From the NCBI GenBank assembly GCA_930990665.1, contig CAKNQN010000002.1, positions 62,001 to 126,000 of the forward strand: 64,000 nucleotides of DNA. The letters are read 5' to 3'. The notes below the pieces were generated by a model. That model worked only from the letters and a program-made list of their open reading frames with translations. It was not told the origin of the DNA and ran no database searches. Source of the stretch: an uncultured Clostridia bacterium. GTDB taxonomy: Bacteria > Bacillota > Clostridia > Christensenellales > Borkfalkiaceae. The translations under genes were made by a program, and so were the position numbers. Position 1 is the stretch's first letter. Each line of letters begins with the position of its first letter. Shown piece after piece: positions 31,689-40,190 of the stretch.

Positions 31689-32873
31689 ATGAATCAGAGA
31701 ATGTATGAATTGGGCAGCAAGCGTTCGGTGATCCGCGAGATCTTCGAATACGGAAAGAAGCGAGCCGCGGAAGTAGGCGCGGAGAATGTATTTGATTTCA
31801 GTCTGGGAAATCCGAGCGTCAAGCCTCCGCAGATCGTGGAAGACACGCTGATCGGACTTTTGAAGAGCGAAGATGCGACGGCTCTGCACGGTTACACGTC
31901 TGCGCAGGGGGATGCGGGGGTACGCGCGGCGATCGCGGAATATATCCGCAAGGCGCACGGTGCGGCGGCAGATGCCGATCAGATCTACATGACCTGCGGC
32001 GCGGCGGCATCGCTGACCATTTCGCTTTGCGCCCTGTGCGAAGCGGGAGACGAGGTGATCACCTTTGCGCCGTTTTTTACCGAATACAGGGTATTCACGG
32101 AAACGGCGGGCGCGCATCTGGTGGCGCTTCCTTCCGATCCGGACACATTCCAGATCGATTTTGCGGCGCTGGAAAAGGCATTTACGCCCCGCACGCGGGC
32201 GGTGCTGGTAAATTCTCCGAACAACCCGAGCGGGGTGGTATACAGCGAAGAGACGGTGAAAAAGCTCGCCGCGATGCTGGAAAAGAAATCGGCGGAGCTG
32301 GGCAAGGTGATCTATCTCATCACCGACGAGCCGTACCGCGAACTTGTCTACGGCGGGGTGAAGGTGCCGTATCTTCCCAATTATTATAAGCATACGCTCG
32401 TATGCTATTCTTATTCCAAATCGCTGTCCCTTCCCGGCGAGCGCATCGGGTATATCTTTGTCAGCCCGCTGGTGGCGGAAGCGAAGAGGATTTATCTGGC
32501 CGTATGCGGGGCGGGCAGGGCGCTGGGCTATGTCTGCGCCCCCTCGCTGTTTCAGAAGATGATCGCGCGCTGCCAGGGTGCGGTGTCCGACGTCTCGGTG
32601 TACGAAAAAAACCGCGACCTGCTTGCGGACGCATTGCGGCAATACGGGTTTACCTGTGTCCGTCCGGACGGCGCGTTTTACCTGTTCGTGAAATCTCCCG
32701 AGCCGGACGCAAACGCCTTTTGCGAGCGCGCGAAACTTCGCGGTTTGCTGCTCGTCCCGGGCGACGATTTCGGCTGTCCCGGGTATGTGCGCATCGCCTA
32801 TTGTGTGTCGACGGATATGATCCGCCGTTCGCTTCCCGCTTTCGAAGCGCTGGCCAAAGAATATTTTGCCTGA
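31689..32873 (+). CDS. PLP-dependent aminotransferase, class I/II
   Basis: 394 residues; ATG 31689 follows AAGGAGTGGAACGATC. The PLP-binding lysine is K244 in C-Y-S-Y-S-K-S-L-S-L-P-G-E-R, NSPNNPSGVVY near 176-186 is the substrate/PLP loop, and DEPYREL holds the PLP-ring aspartate. It belongs to the AspC-like fold-type I group; it might supply 2-oxoacids such as arylpyruvates to the iorAB module, but the substrate cannot be assigned. A 12-bp palindrome at its start site suggests repression. Confidence 0.9.
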   Translation: MNQRMYELGSKRSVIREIFEYGKKRAAEVGAENVFDFSLGNPSVKPPQIVEDTLIGLLKSEDATALHGYTSAQGDAGVRAAIAEYIRKAHGAAADADQIYMTCGAAASLTISLCALCEAGDEVITFAPFFTEYRVFTETAGAHLVALPSDPDTFQIDFAALEKAFTPRTRAVLVNSPNNPSGVVYSEETVKKLAAMLEKKSAELGKVIYLITDEPYRELVYGGVKVPYLPNYYKHTLVCYSYSKSLSLPGERIGYIFVSPLVAEAKRIYLAVCGAGRALGYVCAPSLFQKMIARCQGAVSDVSVYEKNRDLLADALRQYGFTCVRPDGAFYLFVKSPEPDANAFCERAKLRGLLLVPGDDFGCPGYVRIAYCVSTDMIRRSLPAFEALAKEYFA

Positions 32874-33011
32874 TTGCGCAGAGGAGCTGTGTCCCGGTCG
32901 GAGCTCCGTGCGAAACTGCGGCGTCGTGGAAAGAAGATAGACGGGAGCACACGGGGCGGACAGGAGTGAAAAGGAAAGTACGAGAAGCGGCGGGTGCCGC
33001 AAAGGAGTCAT

Positions 33012-33740
33012 ATGCGATTGTTGTTTATCCGCCACGGCGAACCCGATTACGAACATGACACGGTGACCGAACGGGGCAAGCGGGAGGCGGAACTGCTGAC
33101 AGAAAGGCTTGTAAAAGAGAAGATTGACGGGGTATTCATCTCGCCGCTGGGTCGCGCGCAGGCGACGGCGCGTCCCTATCTCGAAGCGAGCGGGATGCAG
33201 GGGGAAACGTGTCCCTGGCTGCAGGAATTTCCCGTGCGCGTTCTGAATCCCGAGACAGGGAAAATGCAGCGGGTGTGGGATTTTCTGCCCTCCGTCATTG
33301 AAAAATACCCGGCTCTGTATTCTGCGGAGGGGTGGCTGAAGGTCCCGTTTATCCGCGGCACCGAAGCGCCCGCGCTCTACGGGGAGGTATGCCGTGAGCT
33401 GGATGCGCTTCTGGAGCGGTACGGGTACCACCGCCGCGGCATGTTTTACGAGGCGGTCGCGCCGAATACGAAGACGCTGGTCTTTTTCTGTCATCTCGGG
33501 ATCACGGGGGTCATGCTGTCCCATCTGTTTTCGCAGTCGCCCGTGGCTATCTTGCAGAGTTTTGCAGGCGTCCCCACCTGCGTGACCGAGGTGGTCACCG
33601 AAGAGCGCGAAGAGGGTCTGGCGTCCTTCCGTGCGCGCTGGGTCGGGGATATTTCCCACCTGTATAAGGCGGGGCAGGCGCCCTCATTTTATTCCTCGGG
33701 GTATTGCGAAGTGTTCACCGATCAGAGCATGCGCCACTGA
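33012..33740 (+). CDS. Histidine phosphatase (phosphoglycerate-mutase-like)
   Basis: 242 residues; ATG 33012 follows AAAGGAGTCAT. The catalytic R7-H8-G9-E10 motif is at the N-terminus (L-L-F-I-R-H-G-E-P-D-Y), the second conserved His lies in V-F-F-C-H-L-G-I-T-G near 163, and FISPLGRAQATA holds the phosphate-binding Arg. The function is a phosphatase, or mutase, of unknown substrate. Located between the aminotransferase and rhaM, same strand. Confidence 0.88.
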   Translation: MRLLFIRHGEPDYEHDTVTERGKREAELLTERLVKEKIDGVFISPLGRAQATARPYLEASGMQGETCPWLQEFPVRVLNPETGKMQRVWDFLPSVIEKYPALYSAEGWLKVPFIRGTEAPALYGEVCRELDALLERYGYHRRGMFYEAVAPNTKTLVFFCHLGITGVMLSHLFSQSPVAILQSFAGVPTCVTEVVTEEREEGLASFRARWVGDISHLYKAGQAPSFYSSGYCEVFTDQSMRH

Positions 33741-33765
33741 ACTGCGACTTTTGGAAGGAGAAAAC

Positions 33766-34062
33766 ATGGAGAAAGTATTCTGGCGTGCGAAGCTGCGCCC
33801 GGGCAAGAAGGAAGAATATATCCGCCGGCACAAGGAGATCTGGCCGGAGATGGTGCGCGCGTTGAAAGAGGCGGGCATCTGTCATTATAGCATCTGGATG
33901 GACGGCGAGGAACTTTTCGGCTGTTACGAATGTGAAAAGGGTGCGGAATACGCCCTGCGTTACCAGGCGGAAAACGAAGTGGTGCAGCGATGGGAAGCCT
34001 CGATGGAACCGATTACCGAGAAATCGCCGGCGCGGCCCGTGCAGGTGTTCGAGCTCGAATAA
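33766..34062 (+). CDS. rhaM: L-rhamnose mutarotase
   Basis: 98 residues, close to the 104 of E. coli RhaM; the start at 33766 follows GGAAGGAGAAAAC and not the longer frame upstream. H22 (R-R-H-K-E-I-W) and Y41 (C-H-Y-S-I-W) coincide with the catalytic His and Tyr of the E. coli enzyme. It interconverts anomers of L-rhamnose. No rhamnose isomerase or kinase gene is nearby, so it may serve glycan breakdown elsewhere, possibly the locus at 50-64 kb. Confidence 0.9.
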   Translation: MEKVFWRAKLRPGKKEEYIRRHKEIWPEMVRALKEAGICHYSIWMDGEELFGCYECEKGAEYALRYQAENEVVQRWEASMEPITEKSPARPVQVFELE

Positions 34063-34111
34063 AGACAAGCCCGGGGGCGGGCCCGGTACAGGCCGCCCCT
34101 TTGAGGAAGAT

Positions 34112-35431
34112 ATGCAGCTGGGGAAAGAATTTTTCAGATACGTCATACCGTCCATGCTTGCGTTTGCCCTGTCGGGCATATACAGCATTGCGGACGGATT
34201 TTTTGTGGGGAACGAACTGGGAGACGCCGCCCTTACGGCGATCAACGTGGCCTATCCGCTCACGGCATTGATCCAGTGTGCGGGAACGGGCATCGGCATG
34301 GGCGGAGCGATCCTGTACTCGCTCGCCGCGGGCGCCGATCAGTCGGGAAAAAAGCAGCTTTACTACGGGATGTCCGTCCTTCTTTTGGCGGCGGCGGGGC
34401 TACTTCTCACCGCGGCGGTCTTTTTCGTTTCGCCGTCCGTGCTGCGGCTGTTCGGGGCGGAAGGGGAGATCCTTTCGCTGGGCGAAGAGTATATGCGCAG
34501 TATCGCGCTGGGCGCGCTGTTCCAGGTGTTCGGCACGGGGCTCACGCCCTTTCTGCGGAACATGGGCGGGTCTGTCGCGGCGATGTTTGCGATGATCGCG
34601 GGCTTCGCGTCGAACATTCTTCTCGACTACGTCTTTGTATGGGTGTTTTCGTGGGGCATGACGGGGGCGGCGGTCGCGACGGTCATCGGGCAGGCGGCGA
34701 CGCTTTGTGTCAGCCTTGTATATCTTGTCGTCCGGCGGCAGAAACCGCGTTTTCGTTTCGGCGGAAAGGGCGGGCGGATGGCGGGCAGGGTGCTTCTTTT
34801 GGGGCTTTCTCCTTTCGGCCTCGCCTTTTCGCCCAATTTCATGCTCATCTTTGTCAATTTCAGCGCATCGGCGGTGGGCGGACAATTTGCGCTCAACTGT
34901 TTTGCACCCGTATCCTATACGATCTTCGTCGTGCTTCTCCTTTTGCAAGGGGTCAGCGACGGCTGTCAGCCGCTGATCAGCCGCGAATACGGCAGGGGGA
35001 ATGTGGGCGAAGCGCGCGCCGTGCGCAATCTGTCCTATGTGTTCGCGCTCGTCGTCGCGGCGGTCTGTACGGCAGGGATGTTTTTTGTGCGCGGCAGCAT
35101 ATCCGGGGTGTTCGGCGCGTCCGAAGAAGTCTCCGCCGAAGTCGGGCGCATCCTGCCCGTGTTTATGGCGGGCTTTGTCTTTGTCGCCGTTTCGCGCATT
35201 TCGACCGCTTATTTTTATGCGACGGGAGACGTATGGCGCGCGTATGTCGTCATTTACGGCGAACCCCTCTGTTTGCTCGCGCTCCTTTTCGTCCTTCCCG
35301 CCTGTTTCGGCATCGGCGGCACGTGGGCGTCGGTACCTCTCTCACAGGCCCTTCTCGCCGTCGTCGCGGCCCTTCTCGTGATTTTCTCCGCGCGCAAAGG
35401 GGAGAGAGCGGTGAAAAAGGAACAAATATAA
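34112..35431 (+). CDS. MATE-family efflux protein (first copy)
   Basis: 439 residues, twelve predicted helices. ATG 34112 follows GAGGAAGAT; a longer frame upstream overlaps rhaM and is rejected. The sequence G-I-Y-S-I-A-D-G-F-F-V-G-N-E-L-G near 22-37 is the first-half MATE signature, and L-L-Q-G-V-S-D-G-C-Q-P-L marks the second half. MATE proteins export drugs or metabolites using Na+ or H+. A GC-rich hairpin lies in the 49-nt gap before it. Confidence 0.9.
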   Translation: MQLGKEFFRYVIPSMLAFALSGIYSIADGFFVGNELGDAALTAINVAYPLTALIQCAGTGIGMGGAILYSLAAGADQSGKKQLYYGMSVLLLAAAGLLLTAAVFFVSPSVLRLFGAEGEILSLGEEYMRSIALGALFQVFGTGLTPFLRNMGGSVAAMFAMIAGFASNILLDYVFVWVFSWGMTGAAVATVIGQAATLCVSLVYLVVRRQKPRFRFGGKGGRMAGRVLLLGLSPFGLAFSPNFMLIFVNFSASAVGGQFALNCFAPVSYTIFVVLLLLQGVSDGCQPLISREYGRGNVGEARAVRNLSYVFALVVAAVCTAGMFFVRGSISGVFGASEEVSAEVGRILPVFMAGFVFVAVSRISTAYFYATGDVWRAYVVIYGEPLCLLALLFVLPACFGIGGTWASVPLSQALLAVVAALLVIFSARKGERAVKKEQI

Positions 35432-35439
35432 AAAGATAC

Positions 35440-35472
35440 AAAAAAGGCGCCTCAGTCCGAGCCGCCTTTTTT
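35440..35472 (+). terminator. Terminator of the MATE gene
   Basis: AAAAAAGGCG pairs with CGCCTTTTTT around a 13-nt loop. Confidence 0.88.
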
Positions 35473-35673
35473 CAGTCCCTTGCGTCTGCCGATTCCGCGG
35501 CTCGGGCATATTTATTATTTACACAATACAAAGGTTTTTATAGTACGCGCAAGTTTTTCACAAGATTGGTCGCCCTTTTTGTTCCATATCCCGCCGCAGA
35601 AATTTTTCTGCGGCATTTTTGCGGATTTCACCATTTTTTTACGCAGAAAAAGTGAAAGGATACATTGAAACAC
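35473..35673. other. Gap with an orphan terminator; possible small RNA
   Basis: No protein gene. A weak promoter-like pair (TTTACA 35518-35523, 15-nt spacer, TATAGT 35539-35544) precedes the orphan terminator at 35593-35619; together they could define a transcript of about 70 nt. Confidence 0.35.
35593..35619 (+). terminator. Orphan terminator
   Basis: GCCGCAGAA, ATTT loop, TTCTGCGGC, then ATTTTT, with no gene between it and the previous terminator. Confidence 0.75.
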
Positions 35674-35702
35674 TTTACTAATTTAGCGCGATAAAGTATA
35701 AT
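35674..35702 (+). promoter_or_regulatory. Promoter of amino-acid ABC importer 2
   Basis: TTTACT (35674-35679), 17 nt, TATAAT (35697-35702). Confidence 0.7.
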
Positions 35703-35800
35703 AGACGCGTTGCTCGTGCAAAAGGGCATAGGGCAAACAATGCGGCCGCGCAAAAGCGGCAGAATGGCCGCCTATGGCGCGGCAAAAGGAGTTTTGTTTT

Positions 35801-36592
35801 ATGAAGAAGTTATTGGCTGTGCTGTGTGCGGCAATGCTCATGCTTTGCGGCGTGGCGGCGTTCGCGGGTTGCGACAACGAGATCACCATCCCCGACGAGC
35901 AGGGGTACACGATCAAGATCGGCTATACGGAATACGCGCCGATGAATTATAGAGACGAAAACGGCGATTTTGTCGGGTACGACACGGAATTCGCCATTCA
36001 ACTTTGCACAGACCTCGGCTATAATTACGAATTTGTTCTTCTCAACGACTGGAAAACGAAAGTAGTAGACCTCAACGCCGGCACGATCGACCTCGTGTGG
36101 AACGGCATGACCATTACCGACGATCTGAAAAAGAATATTCTCATTTCCGAGCCGTATATGACCAACCAGCAGGTTATCGTCGGCACGGCGGAAACGCTTG
36201 CGAAGTACGACAGCGTCGAGAGCCTGTCCAACGCAACGTCCATTGCCTATGAAACGGGTTCCGCGGCGGAAACGCTGGTAACTGCAATCGAAGGCATCGA
36301 AAACGTATCTACGGTTCCTGCGCAGTCGCAGGCAAAGGCGCTGATGGAGGTAGGGGCCGGCACGGCCGAACTCGCCGTCATCGATCTGACGATGGCCCGC
36401 TCCATGACGGGTGAAGGAACGAACTATGCGGATATCACCTATAAAAACGTAGGGTTTGCGGAAGAACAGTACGGCATCGGCGCGCGCAAAACGGATACGG
36501 CATTCATGGAAAAGCTGAACGCCAAAATCGCCGAGTACCAGAAAAACGGCTTCCTCGATTCTCTGTATCAGAAATATTTTGCCGCTGAATAA
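35801..36592 (+). CDS. Amino-acid ABC importer 2, lipoprotein substrate-binding protein
   Basis: 263 residues from ATG 35801 (AAAGGAG upstream). Signal peptide with lipobox F-A-G-C (C24), then a family-3 binding fold (IGYTEYAPMNYRDENGDFVG, then L-V-W-N-G-M-T-I-T). It is smaller and more typical than importer 1's binding protein and lacks its acidic insertion. The ligand is a polar amino acid, not identifiable from sequence. First gene of a four-gene operon. Confidence 0.92.
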   Translation: MKKLLAVLCAAMLMLCGVAAFAGCDNEITIPDEQGYTIKIGYTEYAPMNYRDENGDFVGYDTEFAIQLCTDLGYNYEFVLLNDWKTKVVDLNAGTIDLVWNGMTITDDLKKNILISEPYMTNQQVIVGTAETLAKYDSVESLSNATSIAYETGSAAETLVTAIEGIENVSTVPAQSQAKALMEVGAGTAELAVIDLTMARSMTGEGTNYADITYKNVGFAEEQYGIGARKTDTAFMEKLNAKIAEYQKNGFLDSLYQKYFAAE

Positions 36593-36659
36593 AATGCGGC
36601 GCGGCGGGTATTCCGGTCATGCGAAACGCCCGCCTTTTTCACTGTATAAGGAATAAAAT

Positions 36660-37301
36660 ATGTTTTTGGATGTTTTTACCGCACTGTGCGAGGGCTTTCT
36701 CGTATCATGCGAAATATTTATTCTCACGCTCGTATTTGCGCTGCCGCTCGGGCTGCTCATCGCGTTCGGTTCCATGTCGCGGTTCCGGGTGATCAAAAGC
36801 GTCGTCAAGTTTTTCGTTTGGATCATCCGCGGCACGCCGCTGATGTTGCAGGTCATGTTCATCTTTTACGGCCCCGGCCTGCTGTTCGGCTGGCGCGCGA
36901 TGGAGCGGCTGCTCGCCGTGCTGATCGCTTTCATCATCAACTATGCCTGCTATTTTTCGGAAATTTACCGCGGCGGCATCGAGAGCATCTCCAAAGGCCA
37001 GTACGAGGCGGGGCAGGTGCTCGGCATGACGAAATCGCAGATCTTTTTCAAAGTTGTTTTGCTGCAGGTGGTAAAGCGCATCGTGCCGCCCATGTCCAAC
37101 GAGATCATCACGCTCGTCAAAGACACGTCGCTCGCGCGCATCATCAGCGTGGTAGAACTTCTGTTCGTCGCCGAAACGTACCTGCTGCGCGGGTTGATCT
37201 GGCCGCTGTTCTTTACCGCGGTTTTTTACCTCGTGTTCGTAGGCGTTCTCACCGTTCTTTTCCATTTCATCGAAAAGAAACTCAATTATTTCAGGGTATA
37301 A
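36660..37301 (+). CDS. Amino-acid ABC importer 2, permease
   Basis: 213 residues, about five helices. The EAA loop appears as Y-E-A-G-Q-V-L-G-M-T-K-S-Q-I-F-F-K-V-V-L near 113-132, and I-I-R-G-T-P-L-M-L-Q-V-M near 56-67 is the family's N-terminal signature. It lacks the long charged tail of importer 1's permease. The ATPase gene starts 3 nt after its stop. Confidence 0.92.
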   Translation: MFLDVFTALCEGFLVSCEIFILTLVFALPLGLLIAFGSMSRFRVIKSVVKFFVWIIRGTPLMLQVMFIFYGPGLLFGWRAMERLLAVLIAFIINYACYFSEIYRGGIESISKGQYEAGQVLGMTKSQIFFKVVLLQVVKRIVPPMSNEIITLVKDTSLARIISVVELLFVAETYLLRGLIWPLFFTAVFYLVFVGVLTVLFHFIEKKLNYFRV

Positions 37302-37304
37302 GCC

Positions 37305-38183
37305 ATGGCATTTCTCGAAGTTGAAAATTACCGCAAAAAATTCGGCGAGAACGAGGTGCTCAAAGGCATCTCCTTTTCGCTGGAAAAAGGGGAAGTGCTC
37401 GCCATCATCGGCTCGTCGGGCGGCGGCAAGACGACGCTTTTGCGCTGTCTGAATTTTTTGGAGAGCCCGGACGAAGGCACCCTTTCGGTCAACGGCGAAA
37501 CGCTCTTCGACGCTGCCGAAAAGAAGCAGTATTCGGACGCGCAGATCCGCGAAAAGCGGCTGCATTTCGGGCTTGTCTTCCAGCAGTTCAACCTGTTTCC
37601 GCAGTACACGGTATTCAGAAACATCACCCTTGCGCAGACGCTTCTTGCCAAGGGAGAGATCCGGGCCAAGAAGCGCGCATTCCGCGCGGAGATAAGAGCT
37701 CTACCCGCAACGGCCCGCAAGGCGCGCAAGGCGGAGCAGAAGCAGGAACTTGTGCAGCTTTCGGGCGGGCTGAAAGAGCGCATCGAAGCGCGTGCCCTGC
37801 AGCTGCTCGAACGGGTGGGACTGCTCGAAAAAAAGGATTCGTACCCTTACCAACTTTCGGGCGGGCAGCAGCAGCGGGTAGCGATCGCGCGGGCCCTTGC
37901 GTTGGAGCCGGACATCCTGTGTTTTGACGAACCGACGAGCGCGCTCGATCCGGAGCTTACGGGTGAAGTGCTCAAAGTGATCAAGGGGCTGAAGGACACG
38001 GAGAGCACCATGATCGTGGTCACGCACGAGATGGAGTTTGCCAAAAATGTGGCCGACAAGGTCATCTTTATTTCCGACGGAGTCATCGAAGAGGAAGGGG
38101 AAGCGCGCGAGCTGTTTGAAAACCCGCAGAGCGAAAAGACGAAGGCATTTTTGCGCCGTTCTTTGGAGGAGGATTTCGAATGA
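37305..38183 (+). CDS. Amino-acid ABC importer 2, ATP-binding protein with inserted basic segment
   Basis: 292 residues. Walker A is G-S-S-G-G-G-K-T-T near 36-44, Q-loop VFQQFNLF, signature LSGGQQQR near 182, Walker [12 protein letters not shown], switch His in VTHEMEF. A charged insertion of about 45 residues rich in Lys/Arg/Ala (R-A-K-K-R-A-F-R-A-E-I-R-A-L-P-A-T-A-R-K) sits between the Q-loop and the signature, at the same place as in importer 1. ABC domains normally lack it; a contact with RNA, membrane lipids or a regulatory partner is conceivable but unproven. Confidence 0.93.
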   Translation: MAFLEVENYRKKFGENEVLKGISFSLEKGEVLAIIGSSGGGKTTLLRCLNFLESPDEGTLSVNGETLFDAAEKKQYSDAQIREKRLHFGLVFQQFNLFPQYTVFRNITLAQTLLAKGEIRAKKRAFRAEIRALPATARKARKAEQKQELVQLSGGLKERIEARALQLLERVGLLEKKDSYPYQLSGGQQQRVAIARALALEPDILCFDEPTSALDPELTGEVLKVIKGLKDTESTMIVVTHEMEFAKNVADKVIFISDGVIEEEGEARELFENPQSEKTKAFLRRSLEEDFE

Positions 38184-38455
38184 GGGAGAGCGAGGAAATG
38201 GTATCCCTGCTGTACGCTACGGTGCTCAACTGCAAGACGCAGGAAGACTGTGCGGCGCTGTTCGGGGATCTTTGCACCTACCAGGAGATCGAGAAGATGG
38301 CGCAGCGCACCGCGGCGGCGAAACTTTTGTCGGAGGGCAAGACGTACGCGGAGATCATCGAAGAGACGGGCATCTCCTCCGCGACCCTTTCGCGCGTATC
38401 CAAGGAAGTTCGGCACGGCAGGGGCGGATACGCAAAATTTCTTCCCAGAAACTGA
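38180..38455 (+). CDS. YerC/YecD-family TrpR-like regulator
   Basis: 91 residues, overlapping the ATPase gene by four bases. The TrpR-like helix-turn-helix core is clear (Y-Q-E-I-E-K-M-A-Q-R, then G-K-T-Y-A-E-I, then I-S-S-A-T-L-S-R-V-S-K), matching the YerC/YecD family. The homology to the tryptophan repressor suggests an amino-acid-responsive DNA-binding protein; being the last gene of an amino-acid importer operon supports this. Target sites are unknown. Confidence 0.9.
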   Translation: MRESEEMVSLLYATVLNCKTQEDCAALFGDLCTYQEIEKMAQRTAAAKLLSEGKTYAEIIEETGISSATLSRVSKEVRHGRGGYAKFLPRN

Positions 38456-38460
38456 CACGG

Positions 38461-38508
38461 CGGCAGAGCCGCATTCTGCCGCGGCTTTTGCAGAAGCCGC
38501 GGCATTTT
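38461..38508 (+). terminator. Terminator of importer 2 operon
   Basis: Two successive hairpins: CGGCAGA/TCTGCCG at 38461, and GCCGCGGCTT/AAGCCGCGGC (38478-38503) followed by ATTTT. Confidence 0.75.
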
Positions 38509-38551
38509 CCCGGGAAGGGAAAAGTTTCGGTGAACCTTTTCGCAAAAAACT

Positions 38552-38580
38552 TGCAACTTTGCGCCGAATATGATACAATA
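38552..38580 (+). promoter_or_regulatory. SigA promoter of the first PaaK gene
   Basis: TTGCAA (38552-38557), 17 nt, TACAAT (38575-38580). Confidence 0.8.
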
Positions 38581-38619
38581 AATTTTAACAGGCAATTTGC
38601 ATGACCGAGAGGTAGAAAG

Positions 38620-39918
38620 ATGATGATGTTCAGTCCCGAGATCGAAACGATGGGAAGAAAGCAGATACGCGAGATGCAGCTGGAGCGTCTGAAGCACATA
38701 GTGGCCTACGCATACGAGCGTGTACCCATGTACAAGCAGCGATTTGACGCGATCGGGCTGCGGCCCGAGCACATCAAGACGCTCAAAGATATCGAGAACA
38801 TCCCATACACGACCAAAGACGATCTGCGTGATCACTATCCCTTCGGTCTTTTTGCCGTACCGATGAAGCAGATCATCCGCCTGCACGCATCCAGCGGCAC
38901 GACGGGCAAGCCGATCGTGGGCGGGTATACGCGAAAAGATCTCGACAACTGGTCCACCTGTATCGCCCGCCTTCTGGTGGCGGCGGGTGCCACGGACGAG
39001 GATATTTTCCACGTCGCATTCGGCTACGGGCTGTTTACGGGCGGCTTCGGGCTTCACTACGGCGTGGAGAAACTGGGCGCCACGGTCGTGCCCGTGTCTT
39101 CGGGCAACACCGAGCGGCAGGTGATGCTGCTGCGCGATTTCGGTGCGACGGCGCTCATTGCCACTCCGAGCTATGCCATGTATCTTGCGGAAACGGCCAA
39201 GAAGATGGGCGTTCTGGAAGATCTGAAAGTCCGTCTCGTGTGCATGGGGGCGGAGGCGTCCACGGCGGAGACGCACGAGGCCTTGCAGGGGCTTCTCGGC
39301 GCCTTCCCTACGGAAAATTACGGCCTGACCGAAGTGGGCGGGCCGGGCGTATCGGGTGAATGCCGCGAAAAGGCGGGCATGCACATCAATGAAGACATGT
39401 TCTATCCCGAAGTTGTCAACATCGAGAAGAACAAAGTACTTTCCGAAGGAGAGCAGGGCGAACTTCTGATCACCACATTGACGAAAGAGGGGATGCCCAT
39501 CTTGCGCTACCGCACCAAGGACATCACTTCGCTCACCTATGAACCCTGCAAATGCGGCAGGACGCTGGCGCGCATGTCGCGCGTGGTCGGGCGTACAGAC
39601 GACATGCTGATCATCCGCGGCGTCAACGTCTTCCCTTCCCAGATCGAAGGGGTGCTGATGGGCATGAAGGAACTGGGCAAGACGTACGAGATCGTAGTCG
39701 ACCGCGTGGGGTATATGGACACCATCGAAGTGCGCGTGGAAGTGGACGACGCGGGGCTTCTGACCGATTACGGCAAGCTGGAAGAACTGGTCGCGCGCAT
39801 CAAACACGCGCTGCGCGTGGTGTTGCAGATCGACGTGAAAGTCAAGTTGGTGGAGCCTTTTTCCATCAAGAGGGCGGAAGGCAAGGTCAAGCGGGTCACC
39901 GACCTTCGCAAGCACTGA
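38620..39918 (+). CDS. paaK: Phenylacetate-CoA ligase (first copy)
   Basis: 432 residues; GAGAGG precedes the first of three consecutive ATGs. The AMP-binding signature is H-A-S-S-G-T-T-G-K-P near 90-99, and the C-terminal part carries the conserved G-R-T-D-D-M-L-I-I-R-G-V-N-V-F-P-S-Q-I-E motif. It interconverts arylacetate + ATP + CoA and arylacetyl-CoA + AMP + PPi. Beside iorAB it is likely part of oxidative breakdown of aromatic amino acids: IorAB makes arylacetyl-CoA, which the ligase may release or salvage. About 51% similar in layout to the second copy, but clearly diverged. Confidence 0.93.
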   Translation: MMMFSPEIETMGRKQIREMQLERLKHIVAYAYERVPMYKQRFDAIGLRPEHIKTLKDIENIPYTTKDDLRDHYPFGLFAVPMKQIIRLHASSGTTGKPIVGGYTRKDLDNWSTCIARLLVAAGATDEDIFHVAFGYGLFTGGFGLHYGVEKLGATVVPVSSGNTERQVMLLRDFGATALIATPSYAMYLAETAKKMGVLEDLKVRLVCMGAEASTAETHEALQGLLGAFPTENYGLTEVGGPGVSGECREKAGMHINEDMFYPEVVNIEKNKVLSEGEQGELLITTLTKEGMPILRYRTKDITSLTYEPCKCGRTLARMSRVVGRTDDMLIIRGVNVFPSQIEGVLMGMKELGKTYEIVVDRVGYMDTIEVRVEVDDAGLLTDYGKLEELVARIKHALRVVLQIDVKVKLVEPFSIKRAEGKVKRVTDLRKH

Positions 39919-39980
39919 GCGCCGCTTCTCGATCGGAATCGCCGCTGTCGGCGTAAACGCATCCGATCTACCAAAATTAT

Positions 39981-40165
39981 CCGCCGCACGTGTCACCGCG
40001 GCAATGAAAGAAAAGATCGTCCGCCGCGCAGAGCGCAGCGGCGACAAAAAATTTATCCGCAGCTTAGAGCGCTGCGGCAGTGATATCCAAGAAAATTCGT
40101 CCGCCGCACAGCATTGCGGCAGCGACAGTCAAGAAAGAAACATCCGCCGCACAGCGTTGCGGCAA
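39981..40165. repeat. Array of five imperfect hairpin repeats ahead of iorA
   Basis: Units start at 39981, 40021, 40057, 40101 and 40144. Each reads roughly CCGCCGCACAGCGTTGCGGC, that is CCGC / GCGG inverted arms of 21-24 bp, and units are spaced 36-44 bp apart by A-rich linkers. The last unit ends 26 bp before the iorA start, so in the mRNA a series of stem-loops would precede the gene. Confidence 0.85.
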
Positions 40166-40190
40166 CAATAAGACAGGTAGGTTATACGAA

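Noticed and set aside
31455-33659. 734-codon minus-strand open frame
   Set aside because: It lies antisense to the aminotransferase and histidine phosphatase and contains no recognisable domain; composition is shadow-like.
33932-34111. 60-residue N-terminal extension of the first MATE protein
   Set aside because: It overlaps rhaM in another frame and is Arg/Pro-rich; ATG 34112 has a proper ribosome binding site and starts at the first helix.
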